Below are positions 7,879 to 17,321 of a stretch of DNA of 64,000 bases, in pieces. The first letter of the stretch is position 1. Every line of letters begins with the position of its first letter. Origin of the DNA: Bradyrhizobium sp. Y36. Its GTDB lineage: Bacteria > Pseudomonadota > Alphaproteobacteria > Rhizobiales > Xanthobacteraceae. The notes beneath the pieces were generated by a model. That model saw nothing but the letters and a program-made list of their open reading frames with translations. It searched no databases and had not been told where the DNA came from. The DNA is taken from positions 1 through 64,000 of the forward strand of contig NZ_NWTI01000033.1 of NCBI RefSeq assembly GCF_002531575.1, in the 5' to 3' direction. A program made the translations under genes and the position numbers.

Positions 7879-8718
7879 ATGGCCGACCGCTTGAACGGCA
7901 CCCGCATCCTGATCCTGGAAACGCGCGAGGAAGCGCAGTTTTCCAAGCTTCTGGCCGAACAAGGCGCCGAGGTCGTGCAATGCCCGATGTTCACCATCCA
8001 GGATGCGCCCGACCCCACTCCGGTCGAGGCCTGGATCTGCCGCGCCATTGACGAGCCCCTCGACGATCTCGTGCTGATGACCGGCGAAGGCCTGCGGCGG
8101 ATCATGAAGCTTGCGCGCGCCCGCGGGCTCGATGCCGCCCTCGTCGCCGCGCTCGTCAAGACGCGGAAATTCACCCGCGGCCCAAAGCCCGGCAAGGCGC
8201 TGCGCGAGGTCGGTCTGGACGCCCAGCAGATGACCGAGAAGCCGACCACCGAGGGTGTGATCGAGATGCTGGGCAAGCTGGACCTGAAGGGCCGCCGCCT
8301 CGGCCTTCAGCTCTATCCCGACAAGGACCACAGCGCGCTGACCGGCGCGCTCGCCGCGCAAGGCGCCGCGGTCGATACCGTGCTGCCCTATGCCTACGAT
8401 CCCAGGGCAGCGGACGCCAACATCGTCGCTGCGATCGACGACATGGCCGCGGGGCGGATCGATGCGCTTGCACTGACCAATCTCGGCCAGGTCCGCCGCC
8501 TGATCGAGGCGGCGAAGGCGCATGGCAGCGAGGCCAAGCTCCGCGCCGGTCTCGAACAGACGCTGATCGCGTCGGTTGGCCCGGCGGTGTCAGGCGAACT
8601 TGCGGCGCACGGCCTGCGCACCGACGTCTCACCGGCGGAAGACGCCTATTTCATGCGCCCGCTGATCTCGGCGATGGCCGCGGCTCTCGCGGAGCGGAAG
8701 CCGGCGGCGACCAGATAG
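7879..8718 (+). CDS. Uroporphyrinogen-III synthase (HemD)-family protein
   Basis: A 279-residue protein with the two-domain HemD architecture: N-terminal ILILETREEAQFSKLLAEQGAEVVQCPMF and the inter-domain swap near LKGRRLGLQLYPDKDHSALTGAL. HemD closes hydroxymethylbilane to uroporphyrinogen III in tetrapyrrole synthesis. It is not beside hemC or other heme genes, and the family has very low sequence conservation, so it may be a paralog with an accessory role. The ATG at 7879 is preceded by a weak ribosome-binding site. Confidence 0.75.
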   Translation: MADRLNGTRILILETREEAQFSKLLAEQGAEVVQCPMFTIQDAPDPTPVEAWICRAIDEPLDDLVLMTGEGLRRIMKLARARGLDAALVAALVKTRKFTRGPKPGKALREVGLDAQQMTEKPTTEGVIEMLGKLDLKGRRLGLQLYPDKDHSALTGALAAQGAAVDTVLPYAYDPRAADANIVAAIDDMAAGRIDALALTNLGQVRRLIEAAKAHGSEAKLRAGLEQTLIASVGPAVSGELAAHGLRTDVSPAEDAYFMRPLISAMAAALAERKPAATR

Positions 8719-8753
8719 GAGCTGAGCGCGGGAGCGGCATGCGGCGACTTTGA

Positions 8754-8781
8754 TTGACAGCCGCGTCGTCGGCCCTACCTT
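8754..8781 (+). promoter_or_regulatory. Putative sigma-70-type promoter of the MFS gene
   Basis: TTGACA (8754-8759), 16-base spacer, TACCTT (8776-8781), about 60 bases ahead of the MFS start. The -35 is consensus and the -10 is weak, as is usual in this group. Confidence 0.35.
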
Positions 8782-8841
8782 GCCGGAAATGAAAAGAAAC
8801 CACACGGGGCAAGGAATCGCCGTGACACGAGCCATCGCGCC

Positions 8842-10104
8842 TTGAGCACAGCCTTACGACCGTCTGCGCTCGCGCCGTTCCGCATCCGCAATTACCGCTT
8901 TCAATGGCCGTCGGATCTGCTCACCTCCTGGGCGTTCGAGGTCGAGACGCTCGTGCTCGGCTGGTACATCATGGTCGAGACCGGCTCGGTGCTGCTGCTG
9001 ACCGTGCTGGCCTCGCTGCAGTTCGTCGGGACCCTGGTCGCGCCGGTGTTCGGCATGATCGGCGACCGGATGGGCCACCGCGACCTCCTGGTCGTGATGC
9101 GCCTTGCCTATACGGTGCTGTCGTCGACCATCATGGTTCTGGCGCTGAGCGGTCATCTGTCGCCGCTGAGCGTCATGATCATCGTCGCGATCATGGGCCT
9201 GATCCGCCCCTCGGATCTCGGCGTCCGAGGCGCGCTGCTCGCCGAGATCATGCCGGCCGAACAGCTGGTGGGTGCCATCAGCGTTGCGCGCACGACCCAG
9301 GACAGCGCGCGCATCGCCGGCGCGTTGACCGGCGCCGGGCTGTTCGCCGTCCTCGGCATCGGCTTCGTCTATGTGGCGATCGCCTGCCTCTACTTCACGG
9401 CCGCGCTTCTCATGCTTTGCCTGACCCGGCCGACAAGAACCGTCACCACGAGCGATCTTCCCGCGAACAGCCACGCCATCTCGCGGCTGTTCGGCGACCT
9501 CAAGGAGGGCATCGTCTACGCCTGGAACGGCCCGGGAATGCGCGCGGCGCTGTGCGTCGCGTTCCTCGCCAACCTCACCGCATTTCCCTTCACCGGCGGA
9601 CTTCTGCCTTACATCGCGCGGGAGATCTTCCAGACCGACCAGACCGGCCTCGGCTATCTCTCGGCGAGCTTCGCCGTCGGCTCGCTGATCGGCTCCATCA
9701 CGCTGAGCCTCGTCAGCGGACTGCGCATTGCGCGGCTTCTGATCGGCGCGACACTGGCCTGGTACGCCATGCTGCTGATCTTCGTCGAAGTCAGGACCAT
9801 GCCGGTGGCCATGTCCTGTCTCGTTCTCGCCGGTATCGCGCAGAGCATGTCGATGATCTCGGCGGCCGTGATCCTGATGCGGACGGCGAGTGCGCATCTG
9901 CGCGGCCGCGTCATGGGCGTGCGCATGATGGTGATCTATGGCCTGCCGCTCGGATTGCTCGCCGCCGGCAGCCTGATCGACGTCATCGGCTATTCCGCGA
10001 CAGGCTCGCTCTATGCCGCCTTGGGCATCATCGCGATGCTGGCGATCGCGATCCGCTGGCGGGCCGACCTCTGGCCATCTCACGCCCCCGCCAATGCGCG
10101 GTGA
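8842..10104 (+). CDS. MFS transporter, EntS-like exporter family
   Basis: A 420-residue inner-membrane protein with about 12 hydrophobic segments. The MFS signature between helices 2 and 3 is GMIGDRMGHRDLLVVMR (about residues 72-88). The opening FRIRNYRFQWPSDLLTSWAFEVETLVLGWY is typical of MFS_3/EntS-like exporters. The start is TTG at 8842; no in-frame ATG lies near enough. The neighbouring Crp/Fnr gene runs convergently with only 3 bases between stops. Substrate unknown. Confidence 0.85.
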   Translation: MSTALRPSALAPFRIRNYRFQWPSDLLTSWAFEVETLVLGWYIMVETGSVLLLTVLASLQFVGTLVAPVFGMIGDRMGHRDLLVVMRLAYTVLSSTIMVLALSGHLSPLSVMIIVAIMGLIRPSDLGVRGALLAEIMPAEQLVGAISVARTTQDSARIAGALTGAGLFAVLGIGFVYVAIACLYFTAALLMLCLTRPTRTVTTSDLPANSHAISRLFGDLKEGIVYAWNGPGMRAALCVAFLANLTAFPFTGGLLPYIAREIFQTDQTGLGYLSASFAVGSLIGSITLSLVSGLRIARLLIGATLAWYAMLLIFVEVRTMPVAMSCLVLAGIAQSMSMISAAVILMRTASAHLRGRVMGVRMMVIYGLPLGLLAAGSLIDVIGYSATGSLYAALGIIAMLAIAIRWRADLWPSHAPANAR

Positions 10105-10107
10105 CGG

Positions 10108-10788
10108 CTATTCCTTATCCCCGTACCCGCGCAGCCGCTCGATATCGAGGATCGTGACGCCGCCGTATTCGAGCCGCAGCAATCCCTCCTTCTCCAGCCG
10201 GTTCAGCGCGCGGTTGGCGTTCTGGCGGGACATGCCGGAGAGCGCACCGATCTCCTCCTGGGTGATCTCCAGATGCGCGGTCGATTCCGGATAGAGGATC
10301 GGGTTGAACAGCGAGGCGATGCTGCGGGCGAGGCGCGCGGTGGCATCCAGCGTGCGGTTGACCTCGAGCATGCCGATGAACTGGCCGAGCCGTTCGTTGA
10401 GCTGGCGCACCAGAAAGCGGTTGAAGCCGACGCTGTTCTCGAACAGCCACATGAAGGCGCTGCGTTCCATCAGTGCGACGCGGCTGTCGCGCAGCGCGAC
10501 AACGTCATAGCGGCGCGGCTCGTTCTTGAGCACGCTGCCCTCGCCGAACCAGGCTCCCGCCGTCAGCCCGGCCAGACTGGTCTCCTTGCCGTCCCGCGAA
10601 ACCCCTCCCATGCGCGCGAGGCCGCCCACCATCCCGGCCCAATAGGCAAACGTGTCACCCCGCATAAACACGGTCTCGCCGGTGCCGTAGGACCGCTCCG
10701 TGATTCCGGCGCGTGCGACCTCGATCTCCGCCTGCGTGAGCTCGCGCGACCAAGCCGCGACGCGCCTCAGATGATCTTCTGAAATCAT
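10108..10788 (-). CDS. Crp/Fnr-family transcriptional regulator
   Basis: A 226-residue regulator with an N-terminal cyclic-nucleotide-binding beta-roll (about residues 15-130) and a C-terminal winged HTH (about 165-215; EITQEEIGALSGMSRQNANRALNRLEKEGLL). It lacks the cysteine cluster of oxygen-sensing Fnr/FixK1. In the cNMP pocket the loop reads AGAWFGEGSVL, close to the usual phosphate-binding motif, so a small-molecule ligand is possible. It diverges from the second liv cluster; a palindromic site sits 41 bases upstream of its start. Targets are unknown. Confidence 0.88.
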   Translation of the reverse strand: MISEDHLRRVAAWSRELTQAEIEVARAGITERSYGTGETVFMRGDTFAYWAGMVGGLARMGGVSRDGKETSLAGLTAGAWFGEGSVLKNEPRRYDVVALRDSRVALMERSAFMWLFENSVGFNRFLVRQLNERLGQFIGMLEVNRTLDATARLARSIASLFNPILYPESTAHLEITQEEIGALSGMSRQNANRALNRLEKEGLLRLEYGGVTILDIERLRGYGDKE

Positions 10789-11122
10789 GATGTCGCGGCC
10801 AGCCGCACCGTTTCGTCACTCCACCTTCTGCTGCATTGCAGCATGATAATTCCGGCCGCCATCCGACGAAAGATGAAGACCGCGGCCGCCCGGCAAACTT
10901 TGTCGCAGAATTGTCAGCCGGGAGACATTTCAAAATAGCGCTTTCCCCTATTGAGGACCACCTCGGGCGATGCGGCTTTTGATCCCTGACGGGAACGAGA
11001 GTGGCGCGGCTCCGGTCGAGACCATCTGCTGCATGGCCTCACCGGCACCGCCGTACTAGGATCGCCGGGCAGGAACGGACGAAGAGCGCCGCTAAAAAGC
11101 GCCATCACCGGGAGGGATTCGT
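10789..11122. other. Divergent intergenic region, Crp/Fnr gene and second liv cluster
   Basis: This 334-base region has no gene I can support. It contains the perfect 7-1-7 palindrome at 10829-10843 and the ribosome-binding site GGAGGG (11111-11116) of the downstream livG-like gene. Promoters for both directions must lie here. Confidence 0.6.
10829..10843. promoter_or_regulatory. Perfect palindrome TGCTGCATTGCAGCA, PhaR-like operator candidate
   Basis: Arms TGCTGCA and TGCAGCA flank one T. The core fits the CTGC-N3-GCAG pattern reported for PhaR, the polyhydroxyalkanoate regulator of alphaproteobacteria. It lies 41 bases upstream of the Crp/Fnr start, next to a GATAAT that could be a -10 on the plus strand. 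Confidence 0.4.
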
Positions 11123-11947
11123 TTGGTGGCTACCAGTCTTGAAGTGCGCGGCGTGTCCTTGCGATTCGGCGGCGTCCGGGCGCTGACCGATGTCGGCTTC
11201 GCCATCAGGGAGGGCGAGCTGTTCTCGATCATCGGTCCCAACGGCGCCGGCAAGACCTCGATCGTGAACTGTATTTCCGGTCGCTACAAGCCGACCGAAG
11301 GCCAGCTGTTCTACCAGGGCCGCGACATCACCGGCCTGACGCCGAACGCGCGGGCCTCGCTCGGCATCGGCCGCACCTTCCAGAATCTTGCGCTGTTCCA
11401 CCACATGAGCGTGCTCGACAACATCATGGTCGGGCGCCATCATCTCTTGAAGAACAACTTCCTCACCGGCTCGCTGTACTGGCTCACCGGCGCGCGCAAG
11501 GAAGAGCTCGAGCACCGCCGCAAGGTCGAGGAGATCATCGACTTCCTCGACCTCCAGTCGGTGCGGAAGGCCACCGCCGGCACTCTCTCCTACGGCCTGC
11601 GCAAGCGCGTCGAGCTCGCCCGCGCCATGGCGCTGGAGCCGCGTCTCATCCTCCTCGACGAGCCGATGGCCGGCATGAACTTCGAGGAGAAGGAGGACAT
11701 GGCCCGCTACATCGTCGACCTCAACGAGGAGTTCGGGATGACGGTGGTGATGATCGAGCACGACATGGGCGTGGTGATGGACATCTCCCACCGCGTCATG
11801 GTGCTGGATTTCGGCAAGAAGATCGCCGAAGGCGATCCGGCCACGGTGCTCGCCGATCCCCATGTCAAGCGCGCCTATCTTGGCGAAGAAGACGAAGTGC
11901 TGGTCGATCCGGATGACGCTGCACCCGCGCAGGAGAGCGCGGCATGA
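11123..11947 (+). CDS. LIV-type ABC transporter ATP-binding protein (LivG type, second cluster)
   Basis: A 274-residue ATPase with Walker A GPNGAGKTS (about residues 39-47), the LivG-type signature LSYGLRKRVELARA and Walker B LILLDEPMAG. The start is TTG 11123 (or GTG 11126), 6 bases after GGAGGG. Its stop overlaps the acyl-CoA ligase start by 4 bases, so the transporter ATPase and the ligase are translationally coupled. It pairs with the LivF-type ATPase at 17459. Confidence 0.88.
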   Translation: MVATSLEVRGVSLRFGGVRALTDVGFAIREGELFSIIGPNGAGKTSIVNCISGRYKPTEGQLFYQGRDITGLTPNARASLGIGRTFQNLALFHHMSVLDNIMVGRHHLLKNNFLTGSLYWLTGARKEELEHRRKVEEIIDFLDLQSVRKATAGTLSYGLRKRVELARAMALEPRLILLDEPMAGMNFEEKEDMARYIVDLNEEFGMTVVMIEHDMGVVMDISHRVMVLDFGKKIAEGDPATVLADPHVKRAYLGEEDEVLVDPDDAAPAQESAA

Positions 11948-13875
11948 TGGATTACGCAGGACGCGTCGCCCAGGCCGACACCTATCCCAAGATGCTCCGG
12001 CTCAACGCCAAGGAGCACGGCAACGAAATCGCATTGCGCGAGAAGGATCTCGGGCTCTGGCGACTATTCACCTGGAACGACTATCAGGCCCGCGTGCGCG
12101 ACTTCGCGCTCGGTCTCGTCGAAATGGGCCTTGGCCGCGGCGACGTCGTCGGCATCATCGGCGACAACCGGCCGGACTGGGTCGCGGCGGAAGTGGCGAC
12201 GCACGCCATCGGCGGCCTCAGCCTCGGACTTTATCGCGACGTGCTCGACGAGGAGGCCTCCTATCTCCTCAACTATGGCGAGGCGCAGCTCGTCTTCGCC
12301 GAGGACGAGGAGCAGGTCGACAAGCTGCTCACCCTCGCCGACCGCGTCCCGAAGCTGAAGCACATCATCTATTCCGATCCGCGCGGCATGCGAAAATACG
12401 ACGACCCCAGGCTGATGTCGGCGGAAAAATTCGCCGAGCTCGGCCGCGCGCGGGCCACCCGGGAGCCGGAGCTTTACGACGGACTGGTCGATGCCACCAA
12501 GGGCGAGGACGTCGCGATCCTCTGCACGACGTCGGGCACCACCTCTCATCCCAAGCTCGCGATGCTCGCCGCCGGCCGCGTGCTCGGCCATTGTGCGACC
12601 TATCTCGCCTTCGACCCCAAGGGTCCGGACGACGAATATGTCTCGGTACTGCCGCTGCCCTGGATCATGGAACAGGTCTACGTGCTCGGCAAAGGTCTGC
12701 TGTGCCGGATGAAGGTCAACTTCGTCGAAGAGCCCGACACGATGATGAACGATCTGCGCGAGATCGCGCCGACCTTCGTGCTCTTTGCCCCAAGGGTCTG
12801 GGAATCCATCGCCGCCGACGTCCGCGCCAAAGTGATGGACGCCACGCCCTTGAAGCAACGCATGTTCGATGTCGGCATGAAGTCGGGTCTGGCCGCACTC
12901 GCGCAGGGCAAGCGCTCGGGCCTTGCCGACGCGATCCTGTTCCGCGCCCTGCGCGACCGGCTCGGTTTCACCCGCCTGCGCTCGGCCGCCACCGGCGGCG
13001 CGGCGCTCGGCCCCGAGACCTTCAAGTTCTTCCAGGCCATGGGCGTGCCGCTGCGCACGCTATACGGCCAGACCGAGCTGCTGGGAGCCTACACGCTGCA
13101 CCCCGAGGGCAAGGTCGATCCCGACACCACCGGCGTTCCGATGGCCGACAGCGTCGAGATCCGTATCGACAATGCCGACGTTCACGGCGTCGGCGAGATC
13201 GTGGTGCGGCATCCCAACATGTTCCTGGGCTACTACAAGAACCCGGAAGCGAGCGTCGCCGACATCAAGGACGGCTGGATGCTGTCGGGCGACGCCGGCT
13301 ATTTCAACGCCAACCAGCAGCTCGTCGTCATCGACCGCATCAAGGACCTCGCCGAGACCTCGCGCGGCGAGCGCTTCTCGCCGCAATTCATCGAGAACAA
13401 GCTGAAGTTCTCGCCCTATATCGCGGAGGCCGTCGTGCTGGGCGCGGGCCGCGATGCGCTCGCGGCGATGATCTGCATCCGCTACTCCATCATTTCGAAA
13501 TGGGCGGAGAAGAACCGCCTCTCCTTCACCACCTACAGCGACCTCGCCTCGCGGCCCGAGGTCTATGCGCTGCTCCAGAAGGAGGTCGAGACCGTCAACG
13601 CCACGCTGCCGCCGGCCCAGCGCATCTCGCGCTTCCTGCTGCTCTACAAGGAGCTGGACGCAGACGACGGCGAGCTCACCCGCACGCGAAAAGTACGCCG
13701 CGCCGTCATCAACGAGAAGTACGAAGGCATCATCGACGCCATCTACCGCGGCGATGCCGACATCCCCGTCGACACCGTGATCCGCTTCCAGGACGGCACC
13801 ACCCAGCGCGTGCGGACGACGCTGCGTGTGGTCGATCTCGGCGGGCACGGGCACATGGCGGAGGCGGCGGAGTGA
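11944..13875 (+). CDS. AMP-dependent long-chain acyl-CoA synthetase-like ligase
   Basis: A 643-residue adenylate-forming enzyme. The AMP-binding loop is LCTTSGTTSHPKLA (about residues 193-206), followed by YGQTELLG (about 374-381) and SGDAGYF; the C-terminal domain hinge KDLAETSRGERFSPQFIENKLK is recognisable. It converts a carboxylic acid, ATP and CoA to acyl-CoA and AMP. Its place inside a LIV transporter operon suggests that the imported solute is a carboxylic (aliphatic or aromatic) acid activated on entry. Such ligase-containing HAAT clusters recur in Bradyrhizobium and Rhodopseudomonas. Confidence 0.88.
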   Translation: MMDYAGRVAQADTYPKMLRLNAKEHGNEIALREKDLGLWRLFTWNDYQARVRDFALGLVEMGLGRGDVVGIIGDNRPDWVAAEVATHAIGGLSLGLYRDVLDEEASYLLNYGEAQLVFAEDEEQVDKLLTLADRVPKLKHIIYSDPRGMRKYDDPRLMSAEKFAELGRARATREPELYDGLVDATKGEDVAILCTTSGTTSHPKLAMLAAGRVLGHCATYLAFDPKGPDDEYVSVLPLPWIMEQVYVLGKGLLCRMKVNFVEEPDTMMNDLREIAPTFVLFAPRVWESIAADVRAKVMDATPLKQRMFDVGMKSGLAALAQGKRSGLADAILFRALRDRLGFTRLRSAATGGAALGPETFKFFQAMGVPLRTLYGQTELLGAYTLHPEGKVDPDTTGVPMADSVEIRIDNADVHGVGEIVVRHPNMFLGYYKNPEASVADIKDGWMLSGDAGYFNANQQLVVIDRIKDLAETSRGERFSPQFIENKLKFSPYIAEAVVLGAGRDALAAMICIRYSIISKWAEKNRLSFTTYSDLASRPEVYALLQKEVETVNATLPPAQRISRFLLLYKELDADDGELTRTRKVRRAVINEKYEGIIDAIYRGDADIPVDTVIRFQDGTTQRVRTTLRVVDLGGHGHMAEAAE

Positions 13876-13951
13876 TGCAGTCTATAGCCGCGGACGCCGC
13901 TGCCGCCTCGCATGCGGGAGCTCCCCCTCACCCGCCGCGCGCTGCGCGTCG

Positions 13952-13977
13952 GCCTCTCCCCGCAAGCGGGGAGAGGC
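13952..13977. repeat. 26-bp perfect palindromic repeat (12-2-12)
   Basis: GCCTCTCCCCGC (13952-13963), AA, GCGGGGAGAGGC (13966-13977). This CTCTCCCCGC-type hairpin, preceded by CCCTCACCCGCCGCGCGC, is one of the most common intergenic repeats in Bradyrhizobium genomes. It sits between the ligase and the livH-like gene inside an operon. Confidence 0.75.
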
Positions 13978-13993
13978 GAAAGGTCCACCATAC

Positions 13994-14887
13994 ATGAACA
14001 CCGCCTTCCTCATCCAGCTCCTGGTCAACGGCCTCGTGGTCGGCACGCTCTATGGCGTGGTCGCGATGTCGTTCGTGCTGATCTACAAGGCGACGCAGGT
14101 CGTCAATTTCGCGCAAGGCGAGTTGCTGCTGGTCGGCGCCTGGGTGTGCTGGGCGCTGCTGGCGAAGTACCAGGTGCCGTTCTGGATCGGCATGCCGCTG
14201 ACGCTGGTGTTCATGTTCGTGTTCGGCATTGCGATCCAGGTCCTCATCCTGCGGCCGATGATCGGCGAGCCCATTATTTCCGTCATCATGGTGACGATCG
14301 GCCTGTCCACGGTGCTGCAGGCGACGCTGAAATGGATGTTCGGCGTCAATCCGCAGCCGTTCCCGCGCGTGTTCGAGAGCCAGTCGGTCAGCCTGCTCGG
14401 CCTTCAGATCCAGACCGTCTACGTCATGAGCCTCGTGGTCTCCGTCGCCATGATGATCGGCATGGCCTGGTTCTTCCGCGCCTCCAAATACGGCCTTGCG
14501 ATGCGCGCCACTGCGTTCAACCAGCAGGTCGCGCAGTCGCTCGGCATTTCCGTAAAGAGCGTGTTCGCGATGGCCTGGGCGATCTCGGCGACGGTGTCGG
14601 CGGTCGCGGGCGTCGTCGTCGCCGTCGTCAACGGCGTGTCCTCGGGCCTTGCGGCCTACGGCATCAAGGTGTTTCCGGCGGCGATCCTCGGCGGGCTCGA
14701 CTCCGTCGGCGGCGCCGTGCTCGGCGGCATCATCATCGGCCTGCTCGAGAACGTCGCGCAATATATCGACAGCGAGTACCTGCACTGGGGCAATCTCTAC
14801 GAGATCGCGCCGTTCTACGTCCTCATCATCGTGCTGATGATCAAGCCCTACGGCCTGTTCGGCACCCACGACATCGAACGGATCTGA
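13994..14887 (+). CDS. LIV-type ABC transporter permease (LivH type, second cluster)
   Basis: A 297-residue polytopic membrane protein with the LivH motif ATQVVNFAQGELLLVGAW (about residues 33-50) and about eight transmembrane segments. The frame is open further upstream through the palindromic repeat, but the ATG at 13994 gives the conserved start NTAFLIQLLVNGLVVGTLYG. Spaced 3 bases from the livM-like gene. Confidence 0.88.
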   Translation: MNTAFLIQLLVNGLVVGTLYGVVAMSFVLIYKATQVVNFAQGELLLVGAWVCWALLAKYQVPFWIGMPLTLVFMFVFGIAIQVLILRPMIGEPIISVIMVTIGLSTVLQATLKWMFGVNPQPFPRVFESQSVSLLGLQIQTVYVMSLVVSVAMMIGMAWFFRASKYGLAMRATAFNQQVAQSLGISVKSVFAMAWAISATVSAVAGVVVAVVNGVSSGLAAYGIKVFPAAILGGLDSVGGAVLGGIIIGLLENVAQYIDSEYLHWGNLYEIAPFYVLIIVLMIKPYGLFGTHDIERI

Positions 14888-14890
14888 CCC

Positions 14891-15964
14891 ATGGCCGGCC
14901 CTGCCCTCATTCCCGCTGGTGATTTCCGCACCTCCTACGCGGCCGACACCACGATCTTCCCGACGACGACGAGCCGCAACTTCGCGATTCTGGGCGTCGC
15001 GCTGCTCTGCCTCGCACCGCAATTCTTCAGCGGCTACTGGCTCAGCATCCTGATCCAGATCGGCATCTTCTCGATCGCGGCGCTTGGCCTCAACATCCTG
15101 GTCGGCTTCACCGGGCAGATCTCGATCGGGCACGCTGCATTCTTCCTGCTCGGCGCCTTCACCTCGGCCTACATTTCCAACAACGCGCCGATTCCGGTGT
15201 TCTTCGCGATCCCGCTCGCTGGCGTCATCACCGCACTGGTCGGCCTGATCTTCGGCATTCCGGCGGCGCGGCTGAAGGGGCTCTATCTCGTCATCGCGAC
15301 CCTGGCCGCGCAATACATCCTGCTCGATTTCTTCTCCCGCGCGGAGTGGTTCACCGGCGGCTCGGTGCCGGCGAGCGCGAATCCGTTCTCGATCTTCGGC
15401 TATGCGCTGCGCGGCGATAAGCAGTATTTCTACGTCGTGCTGGCCTATGTCCTGCTCTGTTACATCCTCGTCACCAATCTGATGCGCACGCGCGATGGCC
15501 GCGCGCTGGTGGCGATCCGCGATCATTATCTCTCCGCCGAGATCATGGGCATCAACCTGACGAAGTACCGCACGCTGTCGTTCGGACTCGCCGCCTTCTT
15601 CGCGGGCATCGCCGGCGCGCTCTACGCGCACTATCAGCTCGTGGTGTCGCAGGAGGGTTTCGGCATCGAACGCTCGATCCTGTTCCTGGCCATGATCATC
15701 ATCGGCGGCACCGGCTCGGTGATGGGCACGCTGATGGGCACCGCCTTCGTGGTGCTGCTGCCGGAGTCCATGGAATTCATCAGCCTGTACCTGAAGGGCG
15801 GCGCGATCGACAAGGCGCTGTCGCTCAACACCAACATCACCTTCCTGCGCGAGATCGCGATCGGGGTGATCATCATCGCGTTCCTGATGTTCGAGCCTGA
15901 CGGGCTCGCGCATCGCTGGCGGCAGATCAAGGCGTACTGGAAACTCTACCCGTTCTCGCATTGA
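14891..15964 (+). CDS. LIV-type ABC transporter permease (LivM type, second cluster)
   Basis: A 357-residue permease with the LivM hallmark ALGLNILVGFTGQISIGHAA (about residues 62-81) and FFLLGAFTSAY, plus the cytoplasmic loop RALVAIRDHYLSAEIMGI. A 45-residue hydrophilic N-terminal extension precedes the first helix. It forms the channel with the permease at 13994. Confidence 0.88.
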   Translation: MAGPALIPAGDFRTSYAADTTIFPTTTSRNFAILGVALLCLAPQFFSGYWLSILIQIGIFSIAALGLNILVGFTGQISIGHAAFFLLGAFTSAYISNNAPIPVFFAIPLAGVITALVGLIFGIPAARLKGLYLVIATLAAQYILLDFFSRAEWFTGGSVPASANPFSIFGYALRGDKQYFYVVLAYVLLCYILVTNLMRTRDGRALVAIRDHYLSAEIMGINLTKYRTLSFGLAAFFAGIAGALYAHYQLVVSQEGFGIERSILFLAMIIIGGTGSVMGTLMGTAFVVLLPESMEFISLYLKGGAIDKALSLNTNITFLREIAIGVIIIAFLMFEPDGLAHRWRQIKAYWKLYPFSH

Positions 15965-16012
15965 GCGCGGGCAACCAACTTCACTTAAACAATAAACAGG
16001 AGGACCCGACCC

Positions 16013-17296
16013 ATGACGATGAAGTCCCTTTTGAGCACCGCATCGCTCGCGATCGCGATCGCCGCATTTTCGACCGGCGCGCAGGCGCAGATCGCGATCG
16101 GCCATCTCGCCGACTATTCCGGCGGCACCTCCGACGTCGGCACGCCCTATGGCCAGGCCGTCGCCGACACCTTCGCCTGGGTCAACAAGAACGGCGGCGT
16201 CGGTGGCAAGCAACTCAACGTCGACACCAACGACTATGGCTACCAGGTGCCGCGCGCGATCGCGCTGTACAAGAAGTGGTCGGCACCGGACAGCAAGGTC
16301 GCTGCGATCATGGGCTGGGGCACCGCCGATACCGAGGCTCTGACCGGCTTCCTCGCCCAGGACAAGATCCCCGACATGTCCGGCTCCTATGCCGCAGCGC
16401 TGACCGATCCGGAAGGCACGAGCGGCAAGGCCAAGCCAGCGCCTTACAACTTCTTCTATGGCCCGAGCTATTCGGACTCGCTGCGCGCGATGCTGATGTG
16501 GGCCGCCGAGGACTGGAAGGCCAAGGGCAAGTCCGGCAAGCCGAAATTCGTGCACATGGGCGCCAACCACCCCTATCCGAACGCACCGAAGGCCGCCGGT
16601 GAGGCCATGGCGCAGGAGCTCGGCTTCGAAGTGCTGCCGCCGCTGGTGTTCGCGCTGGCGCCGGGCGACTACAGCGCCCAGTGCCTGAGCCTGAAATCGT
16701 CGGGAGCCAACTACGCCTATCTCGGCAACACCGCCGCCTCCAACATCTCGGTGATGAAGGCCTGCAAGACCGCCGGCGTCGAAATCCAGTTCATGGGCAA
16801 TGTCTGGGGCATGGACGAGAACGCCGCCAAGACGGCGGGCGACGCCGCCAACGGCGTGATCTTCCCCTTGCGCACCGCGGTGAGCTGGGGCGGCGATGCA
16901 CCCGGCATGAAGACGGTGATGGAAATTTCCAAGATGTCCGACGCCAGCGGCAAGGTCTATCGTCCCGTGCACTACGTCGCGGCCGTCTGCTCGGCGCTGT
17001 ACATGAAGGAAGCGATCGACTGGGCCGTCAAGAACGGCGGCGCCACCGGTGAGAACGTCGCGAAGGGCTTCTACCAGAAGAAGGATTGGGTGCCGGCCGG
17101 AATGGAAGGCGTCTGCAACCCCTCGACCTGGACCGACAAGGACCATCGCGGCACGCTGAAGGTCGATCTCTATCGCACCAAAATCTCGGGCGCGACCGAC
17201 GGCGACCTCAACGACCTCATGGCCAAGGGCACGATCAAGCTCGAGAAGGTCAAGACCGTCGAGCTGCCGCGCAAGCCGGAATTGCTGGGCTGGTGA
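16013..17296 (+). CDS. Periplasmic substrate-binding protein of the second LIV-type transporter
   Basis: A 427-residue type I periplasmic binding protein with a signal peptide (residues 1-25, ...TGAQA|QIAIGHLADYSG). It is preceded by AGGAGG (about 15999-16004), the best ribosome-binding site of the operon, consistent with high expression. It is more divergent from classical LivK than the 4748 protein and belongs to the group linked to ligase-containing operons; the ligand is probably an organic acid rather than an amino acid, by context only. Confidence 0.87.
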   Translation: MTMKSLLSTASLAIAIAAFSTGAQAQIAIGHLADYSGGTSDVGTPYGQAVADTFAWVNKNGGVGGKQLNVDTNDYGYQVPRAIALYKKWSAPDSKVAAIMGWGTADTEALTGFLAQDKIPDMSGSYAAALTDPEGTSGKAKPAPYNFFYGPSYSDSLRAMLMWAAEDWKAKGKSGKPKFVHMGANHPYPNAPKAAGEAMAQELGFEVLPPLVFALAPGDYSAQCLSLKSSGANYAYLGNTAASNISVMKACKTAGVEIQFMGNVWGMDENAAKTAGDAANGVIFPLRTAVSWGGDAPGMKTVMEISKMSDASGKVYRPVHYVAAVCSALYMKEAIDWAVKNGGATGENVAKGFYQKKDWVPAGMEGVCNPSTWTDKDHRGTLKVDLYRTKISGATDGDLNDLMAKGTIKLEKVKTVELPRKPELLGW

Positions 17297-17321
17297 GCTC
17301 AGCTTTCGCCACACGCACAAC

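Noticed and set aside
13928..17320. A 1130-codon open frame on the minus strand across the second transporter cluster
   Set aside because: It is antisense to livH, livM and the binding-protein genes and is made of His/Asp/Arg-rich, low-complexity sequence typical of high-GC shadow frames.
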